Shown: positions 1 to 8,236, numbered from the stretch's first letter. The stretch: 64,000 nucleotides of DNA from Nibribacter ruber (GCF_009913235.1 NZ_CP047897.1:2251501-2315500); one strand, 5' to 3'. Numbers and translations: made by a program. Notes: generated from the sequence alone by a model not told the origin.

Positions 1-420
1 AAATGTTATCTGGGATAAAAGTTTACCCATATAAGGGCCTGCATTCAGGTAAAAACCCGTCCTAAACAAACGCACTCCTACTAACACAGGCAGTGTCAGG
101 TAATGAAAATGCCTACTATCCTTGAACTCTTGTCTGGTTTGAGCCTTATAGACGACGGCTTCTGCCTTATACCCTTTATTCTCATAGAGCGGTTCCGTCT
201 TAAGAAAGAACCAGTTTAGCTGATATTTAGAAGACAAACCTGCCGACCATCTAATAGCACTACTGATGGTAACATTACCATACGGGTATTCATCTCTATC
301 AAAATACACATGACTAGGTCCGCCAATAATGCCTATCTGCACACTGCCGGGCAACACCTGTGCTTGGCTGCAAATAAAGGATCCTGCTACCAGAAGAAGC
401 GTGAAGACTAAATTTTTCAT
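1..420 (-). CDS. outer-membrane beta-barrel protein, C-terminus cut by window edge
   Basis: This minus-strand gene starts at 420 (MKNLVFTLLL) and reads without a stop for 140 codons to the left edge, so its C-terminus is missing. The N-terminus is a clear signal peptide ending near CSQAQV. The mature part has alternating hydrophobic and aromatic residues typical of beta strands, for example around HFHYLTLPVLVGVRLF and FYLNAGPYMG. This pattern fits the PorT/OMP_b-brl_2 type of small outer-membrane barrel common in Bacteroidota. The family call rests on pattern only; the substrate is unknown. Confidence 0.6.
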   Translation of the reverse strand, partial: MKNLVFTLLLVAGSFICSQAQVLPGSVQIGIIGGPSHVYFDRDEYPYGNVTISSAIRWSAGLSSKYQLNWFFLKTEPLYENKGYKAEAVVYKAQTRQEFKDSRHFHYLTLPVLVGVRLFRTGFYLNAGPYMGKLLSQITF

Positions 421-536
421 AAAATTCGATAGAATGAAATCCTCAAAGAAAAGCCTCAAACACTAACCTGCAACAGCCTATAATTTACCTGCTCAGGTAA
501 ATATGCTTGAATTCTCCAGACACTGTCCCTCCATCG

Positions 537-574
537 CGTTTTTGCGCAATTTTCAGCAAAACAGGTCAAAAACG
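537..574. repeat. 38-bp GTTTTTGGCC palindrome, copy 1 (diverged)
   Basis: Left arm CGTTTTTGCGCAATTTTC, centre AG, right arm CAAAACAGGTCAAAAACG. The ends are conserved but the arms pair imperfectly. It lies between the start of the barrel gene (420) and the end of the next minus-strand gene (651). Confidence 0.7.
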
Positions 575-650
575 AGGTTTCTCCGGCCTAAAGGGACAAG
601 CAACTAGAGAAGCAGAATACTGATTAATGAGGCAAAGGCCACCAGCCCTA

Positions 651-1055
651 TTATCTGAACGGCCGCTTCACAAAACTCACCTGCCCCATGGCATCCTTTT
701 CAAACTTGGCCAGGCAGTATTTCTCAAACTGGGCGTCAAAGTTTTGCTGGCCGGGCGCTAAGGTTTCTGGCACGGGCTGGCCTTGCAGAAAGAAATAAAC
801 CTTGGTGTTGCCGTATTTGGTGTGGGGCATGAACTCGCCGTACTGCTGCATCTGGTCCCAGAGCGTGTCTTCTACGGTCACGGCGTAAATGCGCTGAATA
901 GGGCCGGTGTTGTTCTCGTTTCTATAAAAGGCTACCTCCATGAACTCGCCAGAGAGGTCATCAATGCTAGGCTGGGTAAAGGCATCTTTCACAAACCAGA
1001 CCACCAAAAGGGCGCCCAGGGCTATCAATAGGTACTTAACTTTCTTTCCGGACAT
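651..1055 (-). CDS. hypothetical protein with one N-terminal membrane segment
   Basis: The 134-residue product starts MSGKKVKYLLIALGALLVVW, a single hydrophobic segment at about residues 7-22 with a positive N-terminus. It probably acts as an inner-membrane anchor with the rest in the periplasm. The soluble part (residues 30-134) has no motif I recognise. A TACCTTTG box (Bacteroidota -7 element) lies on the same strand at 1111-1118, about 55 nt upstream of the ATG, which supports this start and independent transcription. Function unknown. Confidence 0.7.
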   Translation of the reverse strand: MSGKKVKYLLIALGALLVVWFVKDAFTQPSIDDLSGEFMEVAFYRNENNTGPIQRIYAVTVEDTLWDQMQQYGEFMPHTKYGNTKVYFFLQGQPVPETLAPGQQNFDAQFEKYCLAKFEKDAMGQVSFVKRPFR

Positions 1056-1110
1056 GGTGCTTGCGCTAAATAGAGATGGCGGCGGCTAGCGCCACTGCCT
1101 AAATGTAGGG

Positions 1111-1118
1111 CAAAGGTA
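1111..1118 (-). promoter_or_regulatory. TACCTTTG -7 box upstream of the 651-1055 gene
   Basis: The minus strand reads TACCTTTG here, matching the Bacteroidota TAnnTTTG -7 consensus. I do not see a clear -33 TTTG at the expected distance, so this is a half-supported promoter. Confidence 0.4.
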
Positions 1119-1168
1119 AGAAACCTATTTCATCTGGCCGGCCTGGTCACTTCTCTCCTAACGCAAAA

Positions 1169-1220
1169 AGTCCTCTGGCAGGGGCTACCGGTTGTACCAG
1201 TTGGCTCCTGCCAGAGGACT
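1169..1220 (-). terminator. intrinsic terminator after the 1241-1648 gene
   Basis: A 14-bp perfect stem (AGTCCTCTGGCAGG pairing with CCTGCCAGAGGACT) is followed on the minus strand by TTTTTGCG. It lies about 20 nt past the stop codon of the minus-strand gene at 1241. Confidence 0.8.
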
Positions 1221-1240
1221 ATCTTAGAAAGTAGAAGGAT

Positions 1241-1648
1241 TTATTTTACCTGTACAGGTGACTTGTCTGAAGAATTCTTCACCAGGGCCAGCACGTCTCC
1301 TTCCGGCGTGAGTTTGAACGCCGCGTAGCCTGCCATCTTCTCTTTCATGAGCGTGGCCGCCAGCTTGGCTTCAAAATCCTTTTCAATTTCGGCGCAGAGC
1401 GTTTCCTGCATGGCCATGTTGTTGCTGTATTGGTAGACCACCTCGCTGATCTTGGCAATGCGCGCCTGGTTGAGCTCCTTTACTTTAATATACTCCAACT
1501 CATTCAGTTTCAGATACTGCATCATTCTTCTAGACACCACATCTGACGTTTTACCAACCTCTGGATTACCTTGAGAAAAGGCGAGGCTTGCTTCTGTTGA
1601 GGCACTCAACAAGAAGACTCCAAGCAGAACAACCAAGATTTTTTTCAT
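1241..1648 (-). CDS. small secreted hypothetical protein
   Basis: The ATG at 1648 gives a protein of about 135 residues starting MKKILVVLLGVFLLSASTEA, a standard signal peptide. A GTG two codons upstream (1654) is possible but less likely. The mature part is mainly alpha-helical by composition, rich in Lys, Glu and Ala, with a central segment (LNELEYIKVKELNQARIAKI) that could form a coiled coil. I recognise no named domain. The gene is followed by its own strong hairpin terminator, so it is probably monocistronic. A periplasmic or secreted location is inferred from the signal peptide only. Confidence 0.7.
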   Translation of the reverse strand: MKKILVVLLGVFLLSASTEASLAFSQGNPEVGKTSDVVSRRMMQYLKLNELEYIKVKELNQARIAKISEVVYQYSNNMAMQETLCAEIEKDFEAKLAATLMKEKMAGYAAFKLTPEGDVLALVKNSSDKSPVQVK

Positions 1649-1947
1649 ACGCACATCTCTTTATAGAACAATAGTAATAAATATTTGCCTTAAAACATAG
1701 AACTAAAGCAATTTATTCTTTCATACTTCTAATAACACATTAAGGTTCTGCTATATCCTTATCTATGAATAAATAAATAGAGAGCACCTGGACCGGCGCA
1801 GAGACAAACATTTTCCGTAGGATTAAGTACACGCATTACCACCGGGCAAGAGTGCAGGGCCCTCCCCGCGCCTTTAGATAGCCTTTGGTGGCTCAGAAGC
1901 TTTTACCTAAAGGCTTATCCTTTTACTTTTCAGACCTTTAGAAAATT

Positions 1948-2688
1948 ATGGAACTAGATGACATGGCCCCCGAAGTGGCCAAAGAATTTTACCCGCAGGC
2001 TCTACAGATGCTGCACGAGAGCGGCTTACCCTTTTTGATGGGTGGCGGCTTCGCCCTTAGGCAGTATACCGGCATGCAGCGCGACATGAAAGACATGGAC
2101 GTTTTCTGCAAGGCCGGAGACTGCCCGCGCCTGCTCAAGATTTTCTCTGATGAAGGGTTCAAGACCGAACTGGTAGATGCGCGCTGGCTGGCCAAGGCGT
2201 TCAAGGACGGCAAATACGTAGACTTTATCTTCAACAACCCCGCCAGCAACATGCCCGTCAATGACGGCTGGTTCAGGAGAGCCCCAGAAGGCACCGAGTT
2301 TGGCGTGCCCGTCAAATACATCTCTGCCGAAGACCTCTTCAAATGCAAGATTTACGTGCAGAACCGCGAGCGTTACGACGGATCAGACCTGAATCATTTG
2401 ATTTTAAGACACGGCGATAAAATGGACTGGGAACGCATCCTGCAGACGCTGGAGCAACACTGGCAGCTCCTGCTCATGCAACTGCTCTCCTTCCAGTTTG
2501 TATACCCGTCAGAGCGAGACATCATTCCCAGAGATCTTTTTGATGAGTTACTGCTACGAGCCAAGGAACAGTTTGACATGCCACCGCCTACAGAAAGAGT
2601 GTGCCGCGGCCTGCTCATTGACCAGACCCAATATGCGCCAGCCGTCACGGAGTGGGGCTTTAAGGCCATGACCATCATGACTATTTAA
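1948..2688 (+). CDS. nucleotidyltransferase-like family protein
   Basis: The 246-residue soluble protein carries, at about residues 29-50, a GGGFALRQYTG segment followed by DMKDMDVF. This resembles the GG/GS plus DxD core of the MNT/pol-beta nucleotidyltransferase fold, where the two Asp residues bind metal and a later acidic residue (here perhaps in KYVDFIF) completes the site. The C-terminal half is helical and specific to this group. The next gene, a metallophosphoesterase 148 nt downstream on the same strand, may be co-transcribed. A nucleotidyltransferase fold is reasonably supported; the substrate, and whether it acts as an antitoxin-like enzyme, cannot be told. Confidence 0.6.
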   Translation: MELDDMAPEVAKEFYPQALQMLHESGLPFLMGGGFALRQYTGMQRDMKDMDVFCKAGDCPRLLKIFSDEGFKTELVDARWLAKAFKDGKYVDFIFNNPASNMPVNDGWFRRAPEGTEFGVPVKYISAEDLFKCKIYVQNRERYDGSDLNHLILRHGDKMDWERILQTLEQHWQLLLMQLLSFQFVYPSERDIIPRDLFDELLLRAKEQFDMPPPTERVCRGLLIDQTQYAPAVTEWGFKAMTIMTI

Positions 2689-2696
2689 CTGGATAG

Positions 2697-2807
2697 TAGA
2701 TGTTAGATACTAGACTTTGAGCAAGCAATACAGAAGGTAAAGCAGTTTTTCATTATCAGCTAATCTACGCACGTATTCTATAACTCAAATAGGGTATCTA
2801 ACATCTA
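2697..2807. repeat. 14-bp inverted repeat flanking the gap between the nucleotidyltransferase and phosphoesterase genes
   Basis: TAGATGTTAGATAC at 2697-2710 is exactly complementary to GTATCTAACATCTA at 2794-2807, with 83 nt between. The arms lie just after one gene and just before the next. It could fold in the mRNA or be the remnant of a small dispersed element. Confidence 0.6.
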
Positions 2808-2836
2808 ATGTCCAGCGTCTAAAATCTACTTTAGAA

Positions 2837-3664
2837 ATGGAGCAATCACCTATTATCCCCCAGCAAGAAACACCGCAACCGTCACAACCCTTGGCCCAGC
2901 AACCGCAGCCAGTGCCAGCGCCTACCGAACAGCCCCAGCGCCCCACCCGCATTGCCGCCGTGGGCGACATTCACGTGCGCGAGACAGACAAAGGCAAATG
3001 GGTGGAGTTCTTCAGGGCGGCTTCCAGCCAGGCAGACGTGCTCCTGCTCTGCGGCGATCTCACTGACCACGGCTACGCCCGCGAGGCCGAAGTGCTGGCC
3101 GAAGAAATGCGTGCCTGCACCATTCCGGTGGTGTGCGTGCTGGGCAACCATGACCATGATAAAAACGAGCAGGACGAGATCAGGAAGTGCCTCATCAAAG
3201 ACAACGTGCATTTTCTGGACGGTGAGGCCGTAGTGATCAAGAACGTGGGCTTTGCGGGCGTAAAAGGATTTGGCGGCGGCTTTGACCAGCACATGCTCTC
3301 CATGTTTGGCGAGACCCAGAACAAAGCCTTTGTGCAGGAAGCCGTAGACGAAGCCTTGAAACTGGAGGCCGGCCTCTCCAGACTAGACACCGAGTACCCT
3401 GAAGTGAAGAAGATTGCCCTGCTGCATTACTCTCCCATTCGGGCCACAGTAGAAGGCGAGCCTGAGGCCATTCATCCGTTCCTGGGCTGCTCCCGCCTGG
3501 CCGAACCTTTGAACCGGCAGAACGTGCTGGCCTGTTTTCACGGACACGCGCACGTGGGTACGCTGGAAGGCGCCACCTCACACGGCGTAAAAGTATTCAA
3601 CGTAGCCAAGCCCATCCTTCAGAAAGCCGGTTTTGCCATGCCGTTCTTCCTGTTTGACGTGTAG
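2837..3664 (+). CDS. calcineurin-like metallophosphoesterase
   Basis: The 275-residue protein has a Pro/Gln-rich N-terminus (residues 1-35) and then the metal-binding motifs of the calcineurin-like phosphoesterase family in order: GDIHV, GDLTDHG, GNHDHD, a lone His in LLHYSPI, and GHAHVG near the C-terminus. These bind two metal ions and hydrolyse phosphomonoesters or diesters; the natural substrate is unknown. There is no signal peptide, so it is probably cytoplasmic. The repeat palindrome 23 nt after the stop separates it from the convergent methyltransferase gene. Confidence 0.85.
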   Translation: MEQSPIIPQQETPQPSQPLAQQPQPVPAPTEQPQRPTRIAAVGDIHVRETDKGKWVEFFRAASSQADVLLLCGDLTDHGYAREAEVLAEEMRACTIPVVCVLGNHDHDKNEQDEIRKCLIKDNVHFLDGEAVVIKNVGFAGVKGFGGGFDQHMLSMFGETQNKAFVQEAVDEALKLEAGLSRLDTEYPEVKKIALLHYSPIRATVEGEPEAIHPFLGCSRLAEPLNRQNVLACFHGHAHVGTLEGATSHGVKVFNVAKPILQKAGFAMPFFLFDV

Positions 3665-3686
3665 CCTGCTGCTAATCCTATCCTAA

Positions 3687-3736
3687 AGCGTCCGTTTTTG
3701 GCCTGTTTCCCGGGAAAAAAGCCAAAAACGGACGCT
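3687..3736. repeat. 38-bp palindrome, copy 2, with 6-bp paired outer extension
   Basis: The core is 3693-3730. The outer arms AGCGTC and GACGCT also pair, giving a longer hairpin. It lies between convergent genes (ends at 3664 and 3752), so it may serve both as a 3' end structure. Confidence 0.85.
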
Positions 3737-3751
3737 CCTTTTTTTGCCTTC

Positions 3752-4501
3752 TTACTTGACAATTCTCCCTATCCTACTGAAGACCGGGAAACGCACGGAC
3801 AACTCCGCCTTCTCTCCCCACGCTTTTCTGATGTCTGCCATGCAGGCATCCACGGGATTTCCTTTGTGTTTCTGGATATATGCCTGTACGCTGGACCAGG
3901 TGTTTAAGTAACCTTCTAAATCTGATATGGTCCAGCTCTGCTCAATGGTTCCGGTAAATGGCGGCAATTCTTCTAACGGAAAAGGCAGAGAAGCATAGCT
4001 GGAGTCAATATGCTTTCGTTCTGCATCCCAGTATGGCCCAATGGTGTCTGTGTAAAAATGCTGGATGACCCTATCCAGCTCTGGCGAAATAGAAAGCAAA
4101 CCGTAGCCCCATAGCGCCAGAACGGCATTGGGTTTGGCCACGCGCGTCACTTCTGGGTAAAACTGATCAAAGTCAAACCAGTGCGCAGCCTGCCCTACCG
4201 TAATCAAGTCAAAGGAACTGGTAGCGAAATTTGTTTTCTCAGCAGGCTGAAGACTATATTCTATGTTGGCCTGAGCTGGTGCTTGTTGCAGTTGCTTTTC
4301 ACTTATGTCGGTTGCTTTGACGTGGGTGAAATGCTTGGCCAGTTCTACCGCCACTTGCCCGTTGCCAGTGCCGCAGTCCCAGGCGCATTCTCTGTTCGGC
4401 ACCAGTTTCAAAATAAACTCATACAAGGCTGGCGGATAGGTCGGCCTGAACTTCTTATACAGCGTTGCCTGTCGGGAGAAATTGTCTTTGGGAGCGCTCA
4501 T
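3752..4501 (-). CDS. class I SAM-dependent methyltransferase
   Basis: The 249-residue protein contains motif I of Rossmann methyltransferases, AWDCGTGNGQVAVEL at residues 40-54, and a motif around DLITVGQAAHWFD that matches the Methyltransf_11 / UbiE-like group. The N-terminal RQATLYKKFRPTYPPALYEF stretch is typical of trans-aconitate methyltransferase-like proteins. The acceptor substrate cannot be read from the sequence. The gene is convergent with the phosphoesterase and divergent from the gene at 4735, so it is probably transcribed alone. Confidence 0.85.
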   Translation of the reverse strand: MSAPKDNFSRQATLYKKFRPTYPPALYEFILKLVPNRECAWDCGTGNGQVAVELAKHFTHVKATDISEKQLQQAPAQANIEYSLQPAEKTNFATSSFDLITVGQAAHWFDFDQFYPEVTRVAKPNAVLALWGYGLLSISPELDRVIQHFYTDTIGPYWDAERKHIDSSYASLPFPLEELPPFTGTIEQSWTISDLEGYLNTWSSVQAYIQKHKGNPVDACMADIRKAWGEKAELSVRFPVFSRIGRIVK

Positions 4502-4734
4502 AGGAACAAGTTTGATGGAAATAAGGAAACTGAATTAAGACCGATACGCAGGTACTTCACATGCATTTACCGTGTTGCGCCCTCTGCTTGTTCTGTGGAC
4601 CAAGTATATTTACATTCATTTCAGAAAGGGGAATGCCCTTCCTGTAAGAATCCAGGTGACAACCAGATAAGAATTAGTAGTTTAAAGCTTTAAATTCAGC
4701 AACCTATCCAATATCGTTATTCCGCAACATTACC

Positions 4735-5277
4735 ATGAACGTAAATTCTTTTAACAGAAGACTCACTCTCCTTTTGATTGCCGGTAGCATTGCCCCGTTT
4801 CTGGCCTTTACACCACCGGTTACTGAGTGGCTTAGGCAGCACATAGACCAACGGCTCTCTGTTGAGTTTCCTGGTCAGCCTACCCAAAGCAGTGGGGGTG
4901 GCACAACTCTCTACTTTGTCAAATCAGGGGAGGCCGGTTTTATGGCCTCTGCCATTCATTATAACAAACAGCCCGGCCTCAGGCCCATCACCAATTCTTA
5001 CCTCTATTACGTAAGTTTAATGAGTTCCCAGATTAAAGACGCAAACGGAACATTGGTAGATTCTGCTTCTTTCACACTAGACGGTTACAAGGGATTGGAA
5101 TTCTCTTTTAGAGCAGCGCCTCCCCGAGGCACGTATCAGATTACCTTTAGCAAACGGGTTATTTTTGTGGATGGACGGGTGTACCAAGCCCAGTACACAC
5201 CCATTTCTCATCTGTCTAAACCAAATAAAGAAAGAATCCGGAAGTTTTTTGACTCTATGCGCCTTACCTTAATGTAG
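4735..5277 (+). CDS. hypothetical exported protein, PsbP/DUF1795-like in shape
   Basis: The 180-residue protein has a hydrophobic N-terminal segment at about residues 11-27 (a signal peptide or anchor). A single domain follows with a phenylalanine-proline motif (SVEFPGQPTQ), a central DGYKGLEFSF strand and a C-terminal helix (ERIRKFFDSMRL). This order resembles the protein at 33480-34028 and the general layout of PsbP/Mog1-type lipid- or cofactor-associated proteins. The resemblance is visual only. Function unknown. Confidence 0.6.
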   Translation: MNVNSFNRRLTLLLIAGSIAPFLAFTPPVTEWLRQHIDQRLSVEFPGQPTQSSGGGTTLYFVKSGEAGFMASAIHYNKQPGLRPITNSYLYYVSLMSSQIKDANGTLVDSASFTLDGYKGLEFSFRAAPPRGTYQITFSKRVIFVDGRVYQAQYTPISHLSKPNKERIRKFFDSMRLTLM

Positions 5278-5396
5278 GCGGGCTAGTACGTTACACGTAT
5301 ACAGCCTGCTTTACCCACTGAACGCAGTTGCGTTAGCCTTTTCCCCGTATATGCCCTACCTTTACACCATAACCAGAATCTAAAACTATAGTCAAT

Positions 5397-7049
5397 ATGG
5401 CCAACGGATTTTTCAATGTTCCCATTCCGGTGAACGAGCCTGTGAAGAGCTATGCTCCGGGCAGCAAAGAAAGAGAAGAACTTCTCAACACATACAATGA
5501 ACTGCGCGAGCAGCAACTGGACATTCCCATGTACATTGGCGGCGAAGAAGTGCGTAGCGGCAAGACCGGCACCATCGCGCCTCCGCATGATCACCAGCGC
5601 GTGATTGCCACCTATCATCAGGGAGATGCCAGCCACGTACAACAAGCCATTGATGCTGCTTTGGCCGCTCGTGAGCAATGGGCCAACATGCCTTGGGAAA
5701 GCCGCGCCGCCATCTTCTTGAAAGCCGCCGATCTTTTGGCAGGTCCTTTCAGAGCGCGCATGAACGCTGCCACCATGCTGGGGCAGTCCAAGAACGCGTT
5801 TCAGGCTGAGATTGATGCCGCCTGTGAGCTGATTGACTTCTTCAAGTTCAACGTGAAGTACATGACCGACATCTACAAGATGCAACCAGAGTCATTGCCC
5901 GGCATGTGGAACCGGTTGGAGCACCGCCCGCTAGAAGGCTTCGTGTTTGCTTTGACGCCGTTCAACTTTACCTCTATTGCCGCTAACCTGCCGGCCGCCC
6001 CTGCCTTGATGGGCAACGTGGTGGTTTGGAAACCAGCCAACACGCAGATCTATTCGGCTAAAGTGATCATGGACCTGTTCAAAGCCGCTGGCGTGCCAGA
6101 CGGCGTAATCAACCTAGTGTATGTAGACGGACCGGTTGCGGGTGACGTTATCTTCAAGCACCGTGATTTCTCTGGTATCCACTTCACCGGTAGTACTGGC
6201 GTATTCAACCACATCTGGAAAACCATCGGTGAGAACGTAGGCAACTACCGCAACTACCCACGCATTGTGGGGGAGACTGGTGGTAAAGACTTCATCGTGG
6301 CACATAAATCAGCGGATGCCAAAGAAGTAGCCGTGGCCATTACTCGTGGCGCCTTTGAGTACCAGGGCCAGAAATGTTCTGCCGCCTCTAGAGCGTACAT
6401 CCCTAGCAACATCTGGGAAGACGTGAAAGCCTACGTGATTGAAGACTTAGCATCACTGGAGATGGGTGACCCGCAGGACTTCGGGAATTTCATCAACGCC
6501 GTGATTGACGAGAAATCGTTTGACAAGTTGGCCAAGTACATTGACGCTGCCAAGAAAGACAAAGGGGTAGAGATCATTGCCGGTGGTAACTATGACAAGA
6601 GCAAAGGATACTTCATTGAGCCAACCATCATCGTTGCAGAAGATCCTTCTTATGTGACCATGTGCGAAGAGCTTTTCGGACCGGTGTTGACTTTGCACGT
6701 GTATGATGAAAACAAATTTGAGGAGACTTTGGAGATTGTAGACAAAACGTCTCCATACGCTTTGACAGGTGCCATCTTCTCTAATGACCGTTACGCCATT
6801 GAGGTAGCTTCTAAGAAACTTTCTCATGCGGCCGGTAACTTCTACATCAATGACAAGCCTACGGGTGCCGTGGTAGGCCAGCAGCCGTTCGGTGGATCGC
6901 GCGCCTCGGGCACCAATGACAAGGCCGGCTCCATGCTGAACCTGTTGCGTTGGACTACTGCCCGTACCATCAAAGAAACGTTTGTACCGCCGGTAGATTA
7001 CCGCTACCCGTTCTTACAGCGCGGAAGCGCCCCAGAAGGCGCTATCTAA
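5397..7049 (+). CDS. pruA: L-glutamate gamma-semialdehyde (1-pyrroline-5-carboxylate) dehydrogenase
   Basis: The 550-residue product is an aldehyde dehydrogenase that oxidises glutamate semialdehyde to glutamate with NAD+, the second step of proline catabolism. The catalytic Glu293 sits in VGETGGKDF and the nucleophile Cys327 in GQKCSAASRAY. The NAD-binding FTGSTG motif is near residue 262, and the C-terminal QQPFGGSRASGTNDKAG segment is typical of P5C dehydrogenases. It is a stand-alone enzyme, not fused to proline dehydrogenase, and no putA-like gene is adjacent. A dedicated terminator follows at once. Confidence 0.93.
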   Translation: MANGFFNVPIPVNEPVKSYAPGSKEREELLNTYNELREQQLDIPMYIGGEEVRSGKTGTIAPPHDHQRVIATYHQGDASHVQQAIDAALAAREQWANMPWESRAAIFLKAADLLAGPFRARMNAATMLGQSKNAFQAEIDAACELIDFFKFNVKYMTDIYKMQPESLPGMWNRLEHRPLEGFVFALTPFNFTSIAANLPAAPALMGNVVVWKPANTQIYSAKVIMDLFKAAGVPDGVINLVYVDGPVAGDVIFKHRDFSGIHFTGSTGVFNHIWKTIGENVGNYRNYPRIVGETGGKDFIVAHKSADAKEVAVAITRGAFEYQGQKCSAASRAYIPSNIWEDVKAYVIEDLASLEMGDPQDFGNFINAVIDEKSFDKLAKYIDAAKKDKGVEIIAGGNYDKSKGYFIEPTIIVAEDPSYVTMCEELFGPVLTLHVYDENKFEETLEIVDKTSPYALTGAIFSNDRYAIEVASKKLSHAAGNFYINDKPTGAVVGQQPFGGSRASGTNDKAGSMLNLLRWTTARTIKETFVPPVDYRYPFLQRGSAPEGAI

Positions 7050-7050
7050 G

Positions 7051-7088
7051 CGTTTTTCATCTAATTTCCAGAAAACAGCCCAAAAACG
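7051..7088. repeat. 38-bp palindrome, copy 3, merged with the pruA terminator
   Basis: Left arm CGTTTTTCATCTAATTTC is weak. The right arm GAAAACAGCCCAAAAACG is intact and pairs instead with a second complementary segment downstream to form the pruA terminator. It begins 2 nt after the stop codon. Confidence 0.75.
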
Positions 7089-7116
7089 GTCTCCCGTTCT
7101 TGGGCTGTTTTGTTTT
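7072..7116 (+). terminator. pruA intrinsic terminator built on a palindrome arm
   Basis: AAAACAGCCCAA (7072-7083) pairs with TTGGGCTGTTTT (7100-7111). The stem continues inward for five more pairs after one mismatch, and a T-rich tail follows. The left arm of this hairpin is the right arm of repeat copy 3. Confidence 0.85.
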
Positions 7117-7276
7117 ATTAGCAGGATTTGCTGGATTGAAGCAGAATTTGCTGGATTGTTTGATTTATCAGGATTAGGGACGCTTGAAGCAAGCCATTGG
7201 CTCAGGTTTGGCATCTAAGCAAACAGCAGAATACCTTCCTTCATCCTGACCTTCCCTCTCCCTTGAGAAAGAATTG

Positions 7277-7314
7277 CGATTTTAGCCTGTTTCCTGGAAA
7301 TTAGGCGAAAAACG
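7277..7314. repeat. 38-bp palindrome, copy 4
   Basis: Left arm CGATTTTAGCCTGTTTCC, centre TG, right arm GAAATTAGGCGAAAAACG. The match is moderately diverged. It lies in the repeat-rich gap after pruA. Confidence 0.75.
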
Positions 7315-7324
7315 AGTAAAGACA

Positions 7325-7350
7325 CTCGTAGGAGCTGCGCATACTACGAG
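7325..7350. repeat. small hairpin
   Basis: CTCGTAG pairs with CTACGAG around a 12-nt loop. It may be a member of a dispersed hairpin family related in style to those at 35458 and 35748. Confidence 0.45.
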
Positions 7351-7738
7351 GTCATAAAGAGTCCTGAGTCTTGAGTCACAGTAGATTTCCGCCGGTAGGG
7401 CGATGAAGGCATTGCAACCCCTCTTCCATCAAATAGTCAGCCGACCGACCTTGCGCAGGGCAGCCTTGGCTGTGCGCCCGGAGCATGGGTAGGGAGTGAG
7501 CAGCGGCCTATCTTACAGCAGAGGCGTAAGCTCACGATGAAACGAGTCACGCCAGCCAGGTGCACACTCCGAAGAAAAGACTGTCTGAGCGGCAGCGAGT
7601 TTCTTTTCTTCTTGATTCTTTTGGTTACTTTTCTCATCAAGGAGAAAAGTGACAAACCTGAGCAGAAAGGAAGAAAGAGGGAAGTTTGGCAAGAAGGAAT
7701 TGGGCAGTAGAGGCAGGAATTATGCCCAACTGATGCAA

Positions 7739-7770
7739 ACACCCCTCTACGCTCCCCTCAAGGGGAGAAT
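7739..7770 (+). repeat. CCCCTCAAGGGG-type repeat, copy A
   Basis: The 32-bp core reads ACACCCCTCTACGCTCCC and then CTCAAGGGGAGAAT. The 3' half contains the self-complementary CTCCCCTCAAGGGGAG. The same core recurs at 14061, 14194 and 35520. Confidence 0.85.
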
Positions 7771-7785
7771 CCTCATCTAGCGATT

Positions 7786-7809
7786 GTTGTTGGTGATAAC
7801 ACCAACAAC
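7786..7809. repeat. perfect 10-bp hairpin
   Basis: GTTGTTGGTG pairs exactly with CACCAACAAC around an ATAA loop, between copies A and B of the CCCCTCAAGGGG-type repeat. Confidence 0.6.
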
Positions 7810-7835
7810 GGCGGGAGAATAAGATCAGTTGATGT

Positions 7836-7907
7836 AAACACCCTTCTACTGAGCTGCCGCTCGCTGCCTCAAACTCTCGTTTGGGCAATCCTCAAAGGGA
7901 GAATCCT
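7836..7907 (+). repeat. CCCCTCAAGGGG-type repeat, copy B, interrupted
   Basis: The segment starts AAACACCCTTCTAC, like copy A, and ends CCTCAAAGGGAGAATCCTC, like copy A. About 35 extra bases (TGAGCTGCCGCTCGCTGCCT onward) lie between the two halves, as if something had inserted. Confidence 0.55.
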
Positions 7908-8173
7908 CGTTTTACACCAATATCCTGAGAGGTAAAAATCAAGGAAAGAGCCGTGAGTGTGGAAGTTCCCTTCATCATACGTCACGGTTCCAAAGCCCCA
8001 CGCCAGACGAAAGGAAGGTGACAGTAGCTCAAGGCACAGAACTCTCCCATCATCCCTACCCTCTTCACAGGGAACTGGGCACCTTAATCTTTGGACTAAG
8101 GAAACGCATCAACAACGGTTGAATGGCCCTTTCAGGCTTTAATAGCCACTAGGGAAGGAGCTTCGTAAACACA

Positions 8174-8203
8174 AAAAACCCTTCCTCAATAAGAGAAAGG
8201 GCC
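8174..8203 (-). terminator. terminator of the 8237-8899 gene
   Basis: On the minus strand CCCTTTCTC pairs with GAGGAAGGG (one mismatch) and runs into TTTTTTGTG. It lies 34 nt past the stop codon at 8237. Confidence 0.8.
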
Positions 8204-8236
8204 GTTGTTTGTATAGTTTGGGAAAATACCTGCAGA

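Larger units (their letters stand above)
7089..8236. other. 1.15-kb gap filled with repeats; no convincing gene
   Basis: No open frame here has a plausible start, composition or family. It holds the pruA terminator, repeat copy 4 (7277-7314), small hairpins at 7325-7350 and 7786-7809, a block at about 7430-7660 that looks like a dispersed element, two CCCCTCAAGGGG-type repeats (7739-7770 and 7836-7907) and the terminator of the next minus-strand gene (8174-8203). The segment 7920-8170 shows nothing I can name. Confidence 0.6.

Noticed and set aside
1948-2688. Toxin-antitoxin module (MNT/HEPN type)
   Set aside because: The nucleotidyltransferase-like protein is larger than MNT antitoxins, and the neighbour is a metallophosphoesterase, not a HEPN toxin.
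5283-5885. 200-codon frame antisense to pruA
   Set aside because: It is a shadow of the well-supported pruA gene; no family signal, and pruA fully explains the coding bias.
7437-7742. Open frame of 101 codons on the minus strand
   Set aside because: It runs through non-coding repeat sequence, has no recognisable family and resembles frames commonly produced by a dispersed repeat.
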